Origin: Flavobacteriaceae bacterium
Lineage (GTDB): Bacteria; Bacteroidota; Bacteroidia; Flavobacteriales; Flavobacteriaceae
Direction: 5' to 3'
NCBI GenBank assembly: GCA_022428005.1
Contig: JAKMDI010000005.1
Coordinates: forward strand, 62,001 to 126,000
Length of the DNA: 64,000 bases
Shown here one piece after another: positions 17,792-27,216 of this stretch. Under the pieces are notes generated by a model. That model worked only from the letters and a program-made list of their open reading frames with translations, did not search any database and was not told the DNA's origin. Made by a program: the position numbers and the translations under genes. The stretch's first letter is position 1. Each line of letters opens with the position of its first letter.

Positions 17792-19444
17792 TTGATTACC
17801 AGTCTTAAGATTTCTAATTACGCACTTATAGAGCATTTAGACATCGCCTTTGATAAGGGAATGACTTGTATTACCGGAGAAACAGGTGCGGGTAAATCCA
17901 TTCTTATGGGTGGGCTGGCATTGGTATTGGGAAAACGTGCAGATTTAAGCGCTCTTAAAGACAATAATAAAAAATGTATTGTAGAGGCCAGCTTCTTGAT
18001 CAACAACTATAACCTAAAACATTTTTTTGAGGAACTGGAACTCGACTATGAGGAGGAAACCATCTTGAGAAGAGAAATAATACCCAGTGGAAAGTCCCGT
18101 GCATTTATCAATGACACTCCAGTTACCTTAGATGTTGTTGGACGTTTGAGTGCGTCACTCATAGACATTCACTCCCAATTAGAAAATCAGTCTTTATTCA
18201 GGAATGAATATCAATTCTTGGTTTTGGATGCCCTGGCAGGCAACAGCAATATTTTGGTTAAGTACAAAGAACAACTACAATATTACCAAGAAACCCTGGG
18301 AGAATTAAATCGTTTAAAGGGGGTCCGTGAGGATGCAGCTAAGATTCAAGATTACAATCAGTTTTTATATAATGAGTTGGTTATTGCTGATTTGACGCCC
18401 AGTATGATGAAAGCATTGGAGGAGGAAATAGAACAATTGTCCAATGTATCGTCCTTACAAGCATATCTATCTCAGAGTATTCAATTGGTGGAAGAGGAAC
18501 AAATGGGTTTGCTCACCCAGCTGTCCGCTTTAAAAACCGTCCTTAATGACGCGGCCAATCAGTCAAAAAAACTAAACGTCTTTTATGAAAGAGTAAATAG
18601 CCTTTTGATTGAATTGAAGGATGTATTGGAGGAATTGTTTTCAGAGCAAGAGTCCCTTGAGAGTAACCCCCATCGTTTGGAAATCCTCACGGCCCAGTGG
18701 GATAGAATTCAAGCCCTATTTCAAAAACACGGTGTCGATACGGTTGATGATTTAATTAAAATCAAAGATAAGCTTGAAAGAGAATTGGCAGAAACACAAG
18801 ATATTGATGACACGATTGCTAAAGTAAATGACCAACTGTCAACGGCCAATAAAACCCTTAATAATTTGGCGCAAGAATTGCACAATAATCGAAAAAAAGC
18901 CTCTCCAAAACTTTGCAAACAAATGGAATTAATTATTTCAAAAATGGGTATGGAGAACGCCCGATTTAAGGTTGATTTAGCCCCTTCTGAGGTGTTTTTA
19001 GCGAATGGAAAAGAACAAATAAACTTTCTATTTTCTGCCAATTTAGGTTCTGAGTTTAAACCCTTAAAAAAAGTCGCTTCTGGGGGAGAAATGTCTCGAA
19101 TCATGTTATCGATTAAGGCGATTTTATCCCAATTCCAACAATTGCCCACTATTGTGTTCGATGAAATTGACACTGGTGTCTCTGGAACCATATCCAATGA
19201 AGTGGGGAGTATTATGTCTGGCATGTCCGAAAATATGCAAGTATTCACCATAACCCACCTACCCCAAGTTGCCGCCAAAGGAAAACAACATTTTAAAGTT
19301 TACAAAGAAGTGATGGGTAATACGACCATTACCAAATTAAAAGAGTTGAACCGTGAGGAAAGAATTAAGGAGTTGGCCCAAATGCTATCGGGAAAACAGT
19401 TGACACAGACAGCGATGGATCATGCAAGACAATTGCTCAATTAA
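17792..19444 (+). CDS. recN: DNA repair protein RecN
   Basis: SMC-like ATPase that acts in recombinational repair of double-strand breaks. The 550 residues show Walker A in CITGETGAGKSILMGGLALV, two coiled-coil arms through the centre (for example about residues 150-370), the ABC signature VASGGEMSRIMLSIKAIL and Walker B in IVFDEIDTGVSGTIS. Translation begins with TTG at 17792, which gives the standard start MITSLKISNYALIEHLDI; no ATG fits. It has its own promoter after DUF4835. Confidence 0.97.
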   Translation: MITSLKISNYALIEHLDIAFDKGMTCITGETGAGKSILMGGLALVLGKRADLSALKDNNKKCIVEASFLINNYNLKHFFEELELDYEEETILRREIIPSGKSRAFINDTPVTLDVVGRLSASLIDIHSQLENQSLFRNEYQFLVLDALAGNSNILVKYKEQLQYYQETLGELNRLKGVREDAAKIQDYNQFLYNELVIADLTPSMMKALEEEIEQLSNVSSLQAYLSQSIQLVEEEQMGLLTQLSALKTVLNDAANQSKKLNVFYERVNSLLIELKDVLEELFSEQESLESNPHRLEILTAQWDRIQALFQKHGVDTVDDLIKIKDKLERELAETQDIDDTIAKVNDQLSTANKTLNNLAQELHNNRKKASPKLCKQMELIISKMGMENARFKVDLAPSEVFLANGKEQINFLFSANLGSEFKPLKKVASGGEMSRIMLSIKAILSQFQQLPTIVFDEIDTGVSGTISNEVGSIMSGMSENMQVFTITHLPQVAAKGKQHFKVYKEVMGNTTITKLKELNREERIKELAQMLSGKQLTQTAMDHARQLLN

Positions 19445-19478
19445 GCTTATATTTAAAAACAATTAAAAACATAAAATT

Positions 19479-20294
19479 ATGTCCCATAAAATATTAGAAG
19501 GGAAGAAAGGAATCATATTTGGTGCACTGGATGATCAGTCAATTGCATGGAAAACTGCGGAAGCGATTAAAAACGCTGGAGGTAAATTTGTTTTGACCAA
19601 TGCACCTGTTGCCATGCGCATGGGAGCCATAAATGATTTGGCGACAGCAACGGACAGTAAGGTTATCCCAGCGGATGCTACCAATATAGCAGATTTGGAA
19701 GAGTTAGTAGATCAGTCTGTATCACATTTGGGCGGTAAGTTGGATTTTGTTTTACATTCTATTGGTATGTCTGTCAACGTGAGAAAAGGAAAACACTATA
19801 CGGATTTGAACCACGACTGGATGACCAAGGGTTGGGATGTTTCAGCGGTTTCCTTTCATAAGCTCCTTCAGACCCTTTACCAAAAAGACGCTATGAATCC
19901 CTGGGGTAGTATTGTTGCGCTTTCCTATGTGGCTGCTCAACGAACATTTCCAAATTATAATGATATGGCCGACAATAAAGCGTATTTGGAGTCTATTGCC
20001 CGAAGTTTTGGTTACTTTTTTGGAAAAGATAAAAAGGTTAGGGTAAACACCATATCTCAGTCTCCAACACTCACCACCGCTGGTAAGGGGGTCAAAGGAT
20101 TAGATGGTTTTTTAAATTATGCAGAAAAAACTTCTCCTTTGGGAAATGCTACGGCTGAAGATTGTGCAGATTACACTGTGATGATGTTTTCTGATTACTG
20201 CAAAAAGGTTACCCTTCAAAATCTATATCACGATGGAGGGTTTTCAAACGTAGGGGTCAGTCAAGAAATCATAGATGCCTTGCAAAAGGATTAA
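19479..20294 (+). CDS. fabI: Enoyl-[acyl-carrier-protein] reductase (NADH)
   Basis: Last reductive step of type II fatty acid elongation. The 271-residue short-chain dehydrogenase-like protein has the nucleotide-binding start KKGIIFGALDDQSIAWKTAE and VLHSIGMS. The FabI catalytic Tyr-x6-Lys appears in NYNDMADNKAYLESIARS. The FabI substrate-binding loop follows (QSPTLTTAGKGVKGLDGF). Flavobacterial FabI enzymes share this N-terminus. It follows recN after 34 bases. Confidence 0.95.
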   Translation: MSHKILEGKKGIIFGALDDQSIAWKTAEAIKNAGGKFVLTNAPVAMRMGAINDLATATDSKVIPADATNIADLEELVDQSVSHLGGKLDFVLHSIGMSVNVRKGKHYTDLNHDWMTKGWDVSAVSFHKLLQTLYQKDAMNPWGSIVALSYVAAQRTFPNYNDMADNKAYLESIARSFGYFFGKDKKVRVNTISQSPTLTTAGKGVKGLDGFLNYAEKTSPLGNATAEDCADYTVMMFSDYCKKVTLQNLYHDGGFSNVGVSQEIIDALQKD

Positions 20295-20331
20295 CCCGCT
20301 TCTGGAGAAGACCGACTATGAATGATAAATA

Positions 20332-21282
20332 ATGCAGTTCAATTCTGAATATTTTAGATTTTTCAAAAAAAAGAGATTGCGATTCTTCTCCTTTTTTTTT
20401 GCACTCTCTTTTTTATTCTGGATCATCACAAAACTTTCTAATCCTTACCGTTCCCAAGTCAGTCTTGAAGTTCGGTTTGTAGATATTCCATCAACGGTTG
20501 TTCTAAAAAGCGATCCACCTATTGGGCTTACTGCAGATATCACTGCCAGTGGTTTCCAACTATTAATCTATCATTTTTTTAAAAGCCAAATTGACGTTAC
20601 CTTGGCCGATACTGATTTTTCAAAAGAAGCTGTTCAGGTAAATCTTTTGAATCAAAAGTTCCAACTGGAGCAACAACTTTTTCAAAGTGCCAGTTTAAAC
20701 TTGATTTCCCCTGCACAGATCAATCTTTCTTTCAGTGAATTGAAACGTAAAAAAATAGCGGTTTTATCGCCTGAAGAACCAAGTTACAGGGCTGGGTTCA
20801 ATCGTTCAGGGGATTGGCTAATTCAACCCGACAGTGTTTGGGTGCTGGGTCCAGATGATAAAGTCGACACTTTGAGAGGCTTGATGATTAAACGATTGTC
20901 TAAAGTCAATATTGATAATGATATCTATGAAAATTTGAAACTGCTGGGTGTTGATGATATTATATTAGAGCAAGAAAGTGTTTTACTCGAAGCCAAGGTC
21001 AATCGATTTACCGAACGCTCTATAGTGTCATTTATCAATATCAAAAATCTTCCCGATAGCCTGGCCATCAAACTATTTCCGCAGTCCTTAGAGGTAAGCT
21101 ATTTGGTTCCTTTAGACAAGGCAGTGGAAATACAAGCAAATGATTTTAAGTTTTATTGTGATTTCTTAGATACAAAAAAGAACAGCGATAACAGCTTAGA
21201 AATTTTTTTAGAAAATCATCCATCTGGAGTTCAAAACATCCGATGGAAGCCAGAGAAGGTGGATTACTTAATCAGAAAATGA
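20332..21282 (+). CDS. YbbR-like domain protein, membrane-anchored
   Basis: A 316-residue protein with a short basic cytoplasmic start, one membrane helix (about residues 17-37, FFSFFFALSFLFWIITKL) and a long extracytoplasmic part of YbbR-like beta repeats. The repeats are seen in VSLEVRFVDIPSTVVLKSDP and the later VWVLGPDDKVDTL. YbbR (CdaR) proteins regulate diadenylate cyclase in Firmicutes. Here the gene is next to coaE, as is common in Bacteroidota, and no cyclase is beside it, so its role is open. It overlaps the coaE start by ATGA. Confidence 0.85.
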   Translation: MQFNSEYFRFFKKKRLRFFSFFFALSFLFWIITKLSNPYRSQVSLEVRFVDIPSTVVLKSDPPIGLTADITASGFQLLIYHFFKSQIDVTLADTDFSKEAVQVNLLNQKFQLEQQLFQSASLNLISPAQINLSFSELKRKKIAVLSPEEPSYRAGFNRSGDWLIQPDSVWVLGPDDKVDTLRGLMIKRLSKVNIDNDIYENLKLLGVDDIILEQESVLLEAKVNRFTERSIVSFINIKNLPDSLAIKLFPQSLEVSYLVPLDKAVEIQANDFKFYCDFLDTKKNSDNSLEIFLENHPSGVQNIRWKPEKVDYLIRK

Positions 21283-21863
21283 AAATTGTAGGACTCACAG
21301 GTGCGATAGGAAGCGGAAAGTCATCGATTTTGAAGGTTTTTTCCAAAAAAGGGATTCCTGTTTATAATGCCGATATCAACGCCAAGAGGTTGATGCACGA
21401 AAATATTGCATTGAAAAAAGAGATTATAGCGGTCTTTGGAGCTGATATCTACCAGGACAATGAATTAGATCGTGAGAGGTTGGCAAAATTAGTATTTGAC
21501 GATAAGTCCAAATTAGAACGATTAAATGCTTTGATTCACCCTGCAGTTCGAGATGATTTTACCCTTTTTCTTTCCAATCAAAATGCACCTTATGTCATTA
21601 AGGAAGCGGCGATTTTATTTGAGACAGGTGGAAATGAGCAGTGCGATGCTGTAGTGTTGGTAACAGCTCCTGAGTCTGTTCGCATTGCCCGTGTAATGGA
21701 AAGAGACCATACAGATTCGTCAAGCGTAAAAAAAAGAGTGGCACATCAATGGTCGGATGAGGATAAAATTCCAATGGCAGACTATGTTATTAACAATATT
21801 GATTGGGACGAAACGTTAAAAAAAATAGATGAAATACATAAAGATCTATTGCATAAGCACTAA
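21279..21863 (+). CDS. coaE: Dephospho-CoA kinase
   Basis: Phosphorylates the 3' hydroxyl of dephospho-CoA, the last step of coenzyme A synthesis. The 194-residue P-loop kinase has MKIVGLTGAIGSGKSSILK, the CoaE segment YNADINAKRLMHEN, IKEAAILFETGG and VTAPESVRIARVMERD. The track start at 21243 lies within YbbR; the ATG at 21279 overlaps its stop and gives the family N-terminus. Confidence 0.97.
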   Translation: MKIVGLTGAIGSGKSSILKVFSKKGIPVYNADINAKRLMHENIALKKEIIAVFGADIYQDNELDRERLAKLVFDDKSKLERLNALIHPAVRDDFTLFLSNQNAPYVIKEAAILFETGGNEQCDAVVLVTAPESVRIARVMERDHTDSSSVKKRVAHQWSDEDKIPMADYVINNIDWDETLKKIDEIHKDLLHKH

Positions 21864-21939
21864 TTTTAATTATTAACAATACCTTAGGTATCGGTCATCT
21901 CTATTTTGATGAAATTTGTAGAACTAACTTATTGAGGGC

Positions 21940-23526
21940 TTGAAAAAGGACTTTTTTATTTTATTGGTAAGCTTGATGTTCATATCCCTGGTGGCTGTTA
22001 TAATGGTTCAGGTATATTGGATTACCTCTGCATGGGAAAATAAAGAGGAAGAATTTTCACTCGCTGTGAGCCAATCCCTTAAAACAGTTTCAGTAAAAGT
22101 TAGGGAGCTCGAGATTTCCGACTACATATCTGCTTATCAACAACTTATAGACTCAATTGGAACACCGAGTGAATCCAACTTTACGGATATTTTTTTGTTT
22201 GTGGACAACGAAGAGGATATTTCTTCTAACCTCAGTTCTTTTTATGCTTTTGGTATCCTCGAGGAGGATTATAACATCAATCTTTCTGATATCAACCCGC
22301 AATTGGGGGACGATGAAGTAAAGGAGTATAAAAAAGTTAAAACCACGACAATTCTCAGTAAGGATAAAATTTTTAATCGTGAAAACAGGGTAGCCACTTC
22401 AATATCCAAGTTGAAATCGGTGGAAAGGATGAGTGTTTTTGATCAGGAAATATTCCGCTCTGCTTATATGGATTACTCCTCTACCATTCCGGTCCACAAA
22501 CGCATTCGATCAGATGAATTAAACTTTCTTTTGGATCAAGAGTTTAAAACCAGGAATATTTTAACGTCCTATGAATTTGGAATTTACAACAATGGGCTTG
22601 CCACCAAGGTCAAATCAAATGAGTACATAGAAAAGCAAAAGGGGTCAAAGTATGAAACACCTATCTTTCCACAAGAGAATGGACAGACGCCATACAAATT
22701 AGTGGTTACTTTTCCAGATCGCGATCAATATGTTTTTTCCTCTATCGTTAGTGTTGCTGGCTTATCCATATTTCTCACACTATTTATAATCATTGTTTCT
22801 GCTACCGCCATATACCAAATCATCAGGCAAAAGAAAGTGTCCGAAATGAAATCAGATTTTATCAATAATATGTCCCATGAGTTTAAAACACCAATCGCTA
22901 CAATAAATCTAGCATTGGATGCTATTTCGAATCCCAAATCTCAGCAATCAAGTGATGGACTTTCTCGATATGTAAAAATGATCAGAGAAGAGAACCAAAG
23001 AATGCTCTCACAGGTTGAAAATGTATTGATGATTTCAAGATTGGAAAAGAGTTCGGTTCCGTTAGAGTTGTCCAATATCGATCTCCACGAAACCATTGAG
23101 GATGCCATACGTCACGTGGATCTGATTATCAGTAATCAGCAGGGGAAAATTGTTACCCAACTCAATGCAAAGGTGACGCAATTTAGAGGGGACATGAATC
23201 ATTTTACAAACTTGATCGTCAATATTCTTGACAACGCTATTAAATACTCCACTGAAGCACCAAAAATCACCATCAGTACCTCAAACAATGAGAAGCAAAT
23301 TTTCTTGACCGTTAAGGACGAGGGAATAGGGATGGACCTCAGTACACAAAAACACATCTTTGAAAAATTTTTTAGAGAACAAAGCGGAAATATTCACAAC
23401 GTAAAAGGGCACGGTTTAGGACTTTCTTATGTAAAAAAAATAGTGGAATTGCACAATGGCGACATTCAACTCAACAGTAAACTTGGGGAAGGAACCTCCT
23501 TTATAGTTTCTCTCCCTTTGCTCTGA
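21940..23526 (+). CDS. Membrane sensor histidine kinase
   Basis: A 528-residue two-component sensor. There are two membrane segments, at about residues 4-25 and 268-290, flanking a sensory domain of about 240 residues with no recognised fold. The HisKA domain has His313 in NNMSHEFKTPIATINL. The ATPase domain shows NILDNAIKYS (N box), VKDEGIGMD (G1) and GHGLGLSYVKKIVELHNG (G2). There is no HAMP domain. It starts at TTG; no ATG fits. The response regulator follows 24 bases later. The pair resembles RprX-RprY of Bacteroides, an uncertain orthology. Confidence 0.92.
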   Translation: MKKDFFILLVSLMFISLVAVIMVQVYWITSAWENKEEEFSLAVSQSLKTVSVKVRELEISDYISAYQQLIDSIGTPSESNFTDIFLFVDNEEDISSNLSSFYAFGILEEDYNINLSDINPQLGDDEVKEYKKVKTTTILSKDKIFNRENRVATSISKLKSVERMSVFDQEIFRSAYMDYSSTIPVHKRIRSDELNFLLDQEFKTRNILTSYEFGIYNNGLATKVKSNEYIEKQKGSKYETPIFPQENGQTPYKLVVTFPDRDQYVFSSIVSVAGLSIFLTLFIIIVSATAIYQIIRQKKVSEMKSDFINNMSHEFKTPIATINLALDAISNPKSQQSSDGLSRYVKMIREENQRMLSQVENVLMISRLEKSSVPLELSNIDLHETIEDAIRHVDLIISNQQGKIVTQLNAKVTQFRGDMNHFTNLIVNILDNAIKYSTEAPKITISTSNNEKQIFLTVKDEGIGMDLSTQKHIFEKFFREQSGNIHNVKGHGLGLSYVKKIVELHNGDIQLNSKLGEGTSFIVSLPLL

Positions 23527-23550
23527 TACAATCTTAAAACTCTTTAACCT

Positions 23551-24249
23551 ATGAATGCAGAACAAAAGAAAATTTTAATAGTAGAAGATGATTTCAATTT
23601 TGGAAACATTCTGAAAGATTATTTAATTCTAAACGACTACCAAGTAGTTTTGGCCAAGAACGGAATTGAGGGAATGGAAAAATTTCAAAATGAAAATTTC
23701 GACCTCTGTATTTTAGACGTAATGATGCCTTTTAAAGACGGTTTTACATTAGGAAAAGAGATCAGGGAAAAAAACGAAAACATCCCATTATTTTTTCTTT
23801 CTGCAAAAAACTTGAAAGAGGATGTCCTCAAAGGGTTTAAAATAGGCGCGGACGATTACCTCGCCAAACCTTTTGACTCAGAGGTATTACTTGCCAAGAT
23901 CAAGGCCATTTTAAACCGAAAGAATTTAGCTAATTTCCCCGATACTGATGTTTTTGAATTTGAAATTGGAAAATTTCATTTTAATTCAAAACTACGCTTC
24001 CTCAGTTTTGAAGAGGAATCAATAAAGCTATCCCCAAAAGAAAATCAATTGTTGAGATTGCTGGTGCTTCATATCAACGACCTTTTGCCTCGAGAAATTG
24101 CTCTGAATAAGATTTGGAGGGATGACAATTACTTTACTTCCAGAAGTATGGATGTTTACATTGCCAAACTCAGAAAATACCTAAAGTCAGATAGCAATGT
24201 CGAAATTCTCAATATCCACGGTGAGGGGTTTAGATTACTTATAAAGTAG
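23551..24249 (+). CDS. OmpR/PhoB-family response regulator
   Basis: A 232-residue DNA-binding regulator, partner of the kinase upstream. The receiver domain has acidic residues in LIVEDDFNFG, the phosphorylated Asp56 in CILDVMMPFKDGF and the conserved lysine in DDYLAKPFD. The C-terminal winged helix contains LSPKENQLLRLLV, RSMDVYIAKLRKYL and LNIHGEGFRLLIK. It is like RprY of Bacteroides. No target site can be named, but the placement beside fabI, YbbR and coaE hints at envelope functions. It converges on xerD with only six bases between stops. Confidence 0.93.
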   Translation: MNAEQKKILIVEDDFNFGNILKDYLILNDYQVVLAKNGIEGMEKFQNENFDLCILDVMMPFKDGFTLGKEIREKNENIPLFFLSAKNLKEDVLKGFKIGADDYLAKPFDSEVLLAKIKAILNRKNLANFPDTDVFEFEIGKFHFNSKLRFLSFEEESIKLSPKENQLLRLLVLHINDLLPREIALNKIWRDDNYFTSRSMDVYIAKLRKYLKSDSNVEILNIHGEGFRLLIK

Positions 24250-24255
24250 TTACTT

Positions 24256-25155
24256 TTATTTATTTCTTGGGTGAAATTGGTGCATCACCTTTTTGAGGTG
24301 TTGATTGTCCAAATGGGTATATATTTCTGTGGTGGTGATACTCTCATGACCCATCATTAATTGGATGGTTCTCAAATCTGCACCATTTTCCAGCAAATGC
24401 GTGGCAAAAGAATGTCTGAAGGTGTGAGGACTAACGGTTTTTGAAATTCCAGCACTCCTCACGGCGTCCTTTATTATTGTAAAAATCATTGCCCGCGTTA
24501 TTTTCCCTCCGTTTCTGTTTAAAAATAGCACATCCTTATCTGCTGGTTTTATATTTTTTAAAACCCGAATTTCTTCCTTGTAAATCAAAATATATTTTTT
24601 TGAATAGCTTCCTAATGGTACCAACCTTTCTTTATTTCCTTTTCCGATCACCCGGATAATATTTTCCTTTACGAAAAGATTGGACAAGGTGAGGTTTACC
24701 AATTCACTTACCCGCAATCCACTCCCGTAGAGTGTTTCAATGATTGCCCTGTTCCTGTGACCATTACTTTTGTTTAATTCAATTGCGTCAAGAATCTTCT
24801 CGATTTCAGATAAATGCAGTGTGACGGGGAGTTTTCTTCCCAGTTTGGGACTTTCGATTAAATCCGCGGGAGAATCATTTCTTATTTTTTCAAAAATCAA
24901 AAAATTAAAAAAACTTTTAAGGGCAGAGATTCTTCTCGCTTGACTTCGAGAATTTACAACCTTTGAGAATTTATATATAAACTCTTGCAATGTAGCTTTG
25001 GAGCAGTCAGCGGGGCCTTCTTCAATATTATTTTCAATGATAAACTTGGTCAACGCCTCGATGTCTAAACTGTAATTTTTTACAGTATTTTCAGACAGTC
25101 CCCTTTCAATTTTCAGGTAGAACTCGAAGTCAATAATTGCGTTTTTCCATTCCAA
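24256..25155 (-). CDS. xerD: Site-specific tyrosine recombinase XerD
   Basis: Resolves chromosome dimers at dif with XerC-type partners. The 299-residue protein has the N-terminal SAM-like domain (FYLKIERGLSENTVKNYSLD) and the catalytic residues of tyrosine recombinases. These are Arg in LYGSGLRVSELVNL, Lys in VIGKGNKERLVPLG, His-Arg in HTFRHSFATHLLENGADL, and His plus Tyr in MGHESITTTEIYTHL. The only usable start is TTG at 25155. The length and the sequence around HxLRHSFAT fit XerD rather than an integrase, and no att site or cargo is seen. Confidence 0.93.
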   Translation of the reverse strand: MEWKNAIIDFEFYLKIERGLSENTVKNYSLDIEALTKFIIENNIEEGPADCSKATLQEFIYKFSKVVNSRSQARRISALKSFFNFLIFEKIRNDSPADLIESPKLGRKLPVTLHLSEIEKILDAIELNKSNGHRNRAIIETLYGSGLRVSELVNLTLSNLFVKENIIRVIGKGNKERLVPLGSYSKKYILIYKEEIRVLKNIKPADKDVLFLNRNGGKITRAMIFTIIKDAVRSAGISKTVSPHTFRHSFATHLLENGADLRTIQLMMGHESITTTEIYTHLDNQHLKKVMHQFHPRNK

Positions 25156-25211
25156 ATCCCCATAAAATTAACTATTTTTTATCATTGGGAGTTTTAAATT
25201 TATAAGGGTAG

Positions 25212-25238
25212 TTTTACTATTGTAATACATTAGTAAAA
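25212..25238. repeat. 8-bp dyad between xerD and aroQ
   Basis: TTTTACTA and TAGTAAAA form perfect arms around 11 bases in the divergent gap. It has operator-like spacing; no T run follows on either strand. Confidence 0.5.
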
Positions 25239-25357
25239 TGAGATAAACGAAATCGTTTTTCTATGAGGAATATAAAAAATATTTGTCTGGGTGGGTGTGA
25301 TCAAAAGAAATTCCTCTCCAGTTATAAATAATGGTTAATTTTAATAAATTTTTTAAA

Positions 25358-25786
25358 ATGAAAATAGTAATTATCAATGGTCCCAACTTAAATCTTTTGG
25401 GTACGCGGGAACCGGGAATATATGGTGACAAAACCTTTGATGCGTATTATGAAGACTTAAAATTAAGTTTTCCTGATGTTGAATTTGACTATTTTCAGTC
25501 TAATATCGAGGGGGTTTTGATTGATACCATCCAGAAAGAGGGTTTTTCGTGTGACGGTATACTGCTCAATGCAGCTGCCTACACCCACACCTCTGTTGGC
25601 ATTGGAGATGCCATTAAAGCCATTGACGCCCCTGTAGTTGAAATACACATTTCCAATACCTTCTCGAGGGAAGATTTCAGGCACAAGTCCTATCTATCCT
25701 CTGTGGTAAAAGGAATTATCGTAGGTTTTGGATTGGACAGCTATCGCCTTGGAGTAGAGTCTATTTTAAAAATTAAAGGTGAATGA
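25358..25786 (+). CDS. aroQ: 3-dehydroquinate dehydratase, type II
   Basis: Third step of the shikimate pathway. The 142-residue protein is the dodecameric type II enzyme. It has NGPNLNLLGTREPGIYG with the catalytic Tyr, FFQSN-like DYFQSNIEGVLID, LLNAAAYTHTSVGIGDA and VVEIHISNTFSREDFRHKS. The track start at 25331 adds nine residues; the ATG at 25358 (MKIVIINGPNLN) matches the family. Its 3' end overlaps the convergent lpdA by 14 bases. Confidence 0.96.
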   Translation: MKIVIINGPNLNLLGTREPGIYGDKTFDAYYEDLKLSFPDVEFDYFQSNIEGVLIDTIQKEGFSCDGILLNAAAYTHTSVGIGDAIKAIDAPVVEIHISNTFSREDFRHKSYLSSVVKGIIVGFGLDSYRLGVESILKIKGE

Positions 25787-27161
25787 CTTCGTCGTAGGCA
25801 TCTGCCACTGCTTCCATCACCGCTTCACTCATTGTGGGATGGGGGTGAACCGTTTTTAGGACCTCATGGCCTGTAGTTTCTAATTTTCTACCCAAAACAG
25901 CCTCTGCAATCATGTCGGTGACCCCGACACCAATCATATGGCATCCCAACCACTCTCCATATTTAGCGTCAAAAATTACTTTGACAAAACCTTCTGGTGT
26001 GCCACCGGCTTGCGCTTTTCCAGAAGCAGAAAAAGGAAACTTACCCACTTTTATGTCTATGCCTTTCTCTCTTGCTTGAGCTTCCGTAAGTCCTACCGAA
26101 GCTACTTCGGGAGAACAGTAGGTACAACCGGGGATATTTCCGTAATCCAAAGGCTCAACATGGTGGCCAGCTATTTTTTCTACACATAAAATACCTTCTG
26201 CAGATGCCACATGTGCAAGGGCTTGTCCCGAGGTTACATCTCCAATTGCATAATAGCCTGGTAGGTTGGTTTGATAGAAATCATTCACCATAATTTTATC
26301 TTTATCGATTGCAATTCCTACTTCTTCTAATCCCAGATTTTCTATATTGGACTTTATTCCCACCGCAGAGAGAACTACATCCGCCTCAAGGACCTCTTCT
26401 CCTTTTGCTGTTTTAACCGTTGCTTTGACCCCTTTTCCTTTGGTGTCTACTGTGGTTACTTCAGCTCCGGTCATGATATTAATACCACTTTTCTTAAAAC
26501 TCTTTTCTAATTGTTTAGATATTTCGTCATCTTCGACAGGCACTATCCTGTCTACGTATTCTACGATTGTAACCTCTGTACCCATAGCATTGTAGAAATA
26601 GGCAAATTCAATTCCAATTGCTCCAGAGCCAACCACTATCAATTTTTTGGGTTGTTTTTCCAAGGTCATGGCCTTTCGATATCCGATTACTTTTTGTCCG
26701 TCTTGAGGTAAATTTGGAAGCTCTCTTGATCTTGCTCCTGTAGCGATAATGATGTGTTGGGCTTTGTACTCTTCAGTTTTATCCCCTTGGGTTACACTGA
26801 TTTTTTTTCCTGCCAATAGCTTCCCGTGCCCTTCTATGACGTCAATTTTATTTTTTTTCATCAAAAACTGGACCCCCTTGCTCATACCTGCCGCCACATT
26901 TCTGCTGCGATTGACAACCGCATCAAAATCTTTATCGTACTCCTGAACTTTCAGCCCATAGTCTTCGGCGTGCTTTAGGTAATTAAAAACCTGAGCAGAT
27001 TTTAGTAGAGCCTTGGTTGGAATACATCCCCAGTTTAGGCATACTCCTCCCAAACTTTCCTTTTCTACTACAGCAGTTTTAAATCCGAGTTGAGAGGCTC
27101 TTATTGCAGTCACGTAGCCTCCTGGGCCACTTCCAATTACAATTACATCATATTCAATCAT
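25773..27161 (-). CDS. lpdA: Dihydrolipoyl dehydrogenase (E3)
   Basis: FAD enzyme that reoxidises dihydrolipoyl groups in 2-oxoacid dehydrogenase complexes and the glycine cleavage system. The 462-residue protein has the FAD motif VIGSGPGGYVTAIRASQLG, the redox disulfide GGVCLNWGCIPTKALLKSA, the NAD motif VVGSGAIGIEFAYF, YYAIGDVTSG and the catalytic His-Glu near HPHPTMSEAVMEA. No E1 or E2 gene is adjacent, so the complex it serves cannot be read here; gcvT lies 24 kb away. A TAAATTTG promoter box precedes it. Confidence 0.97.
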   Translation of the reverse strand: MIEYDVIVIGSGPGGYVTAIRASQLGFKTAVVEKESLGGVCLNWGCIPTKALLKSAQVFNYLKHAEDYGLKVQEYDKDFDAVVNRSRNVAAGMSKGVQFLMKKNKIDVIEGHGKLLAGKKISVTQGDKTEEYKAQHIIIATGARSRELPNLPQDGQKVIGYRKAMTLEKQPKKLIVVGSGAIGIEFAYFYNAMGTEVTIVEYVDRIVPVEDDEISKQLEKSFKKSGINIMTGAEVTTVDTKGKGVKATVKTAKGEEVLEADVVLSAVGIKSNIENLGLEEVGIAIDKDKIMVNDFYQTNLPGYYAIGDVTSGQALAHVASAEGILCVEKIAGHHVEPLDYGNIPGCTYCSPEVASVGLTEAQAREKGIDIKVGKFPFSASGKAQAGGTPEGFVKVIFDAKYGEWLGCHMIGVGVTDMIAEAVLGRKLETTGHEVLKTVHPHPTMSEAVMEAVADAYDEVIHL

Positions 27162-27185
27162 GAGGGTTGTCGTTTAAATTCCATA

Positions 27186-27193
27186 CAAATTTA
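27186..27193 (-). promoter_or_regulatory. -7 promoter box of lpdA
   Basis: Minus strand TAAATTTG, a perfect TAnnTTTG match, 24 bases before the lpdA ATG; the -33 box is weak. Confidence 0.45.
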
Positions 27194-27216
27194 AGAAACT
27201 GCGGGTTAATTTTAGC

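Noticed and set aside
24256-25155. Integrase of a mobile element
   Set aside because: Sequence and length fit XerD, and there is no attachment site, cargo or change in neighbours.
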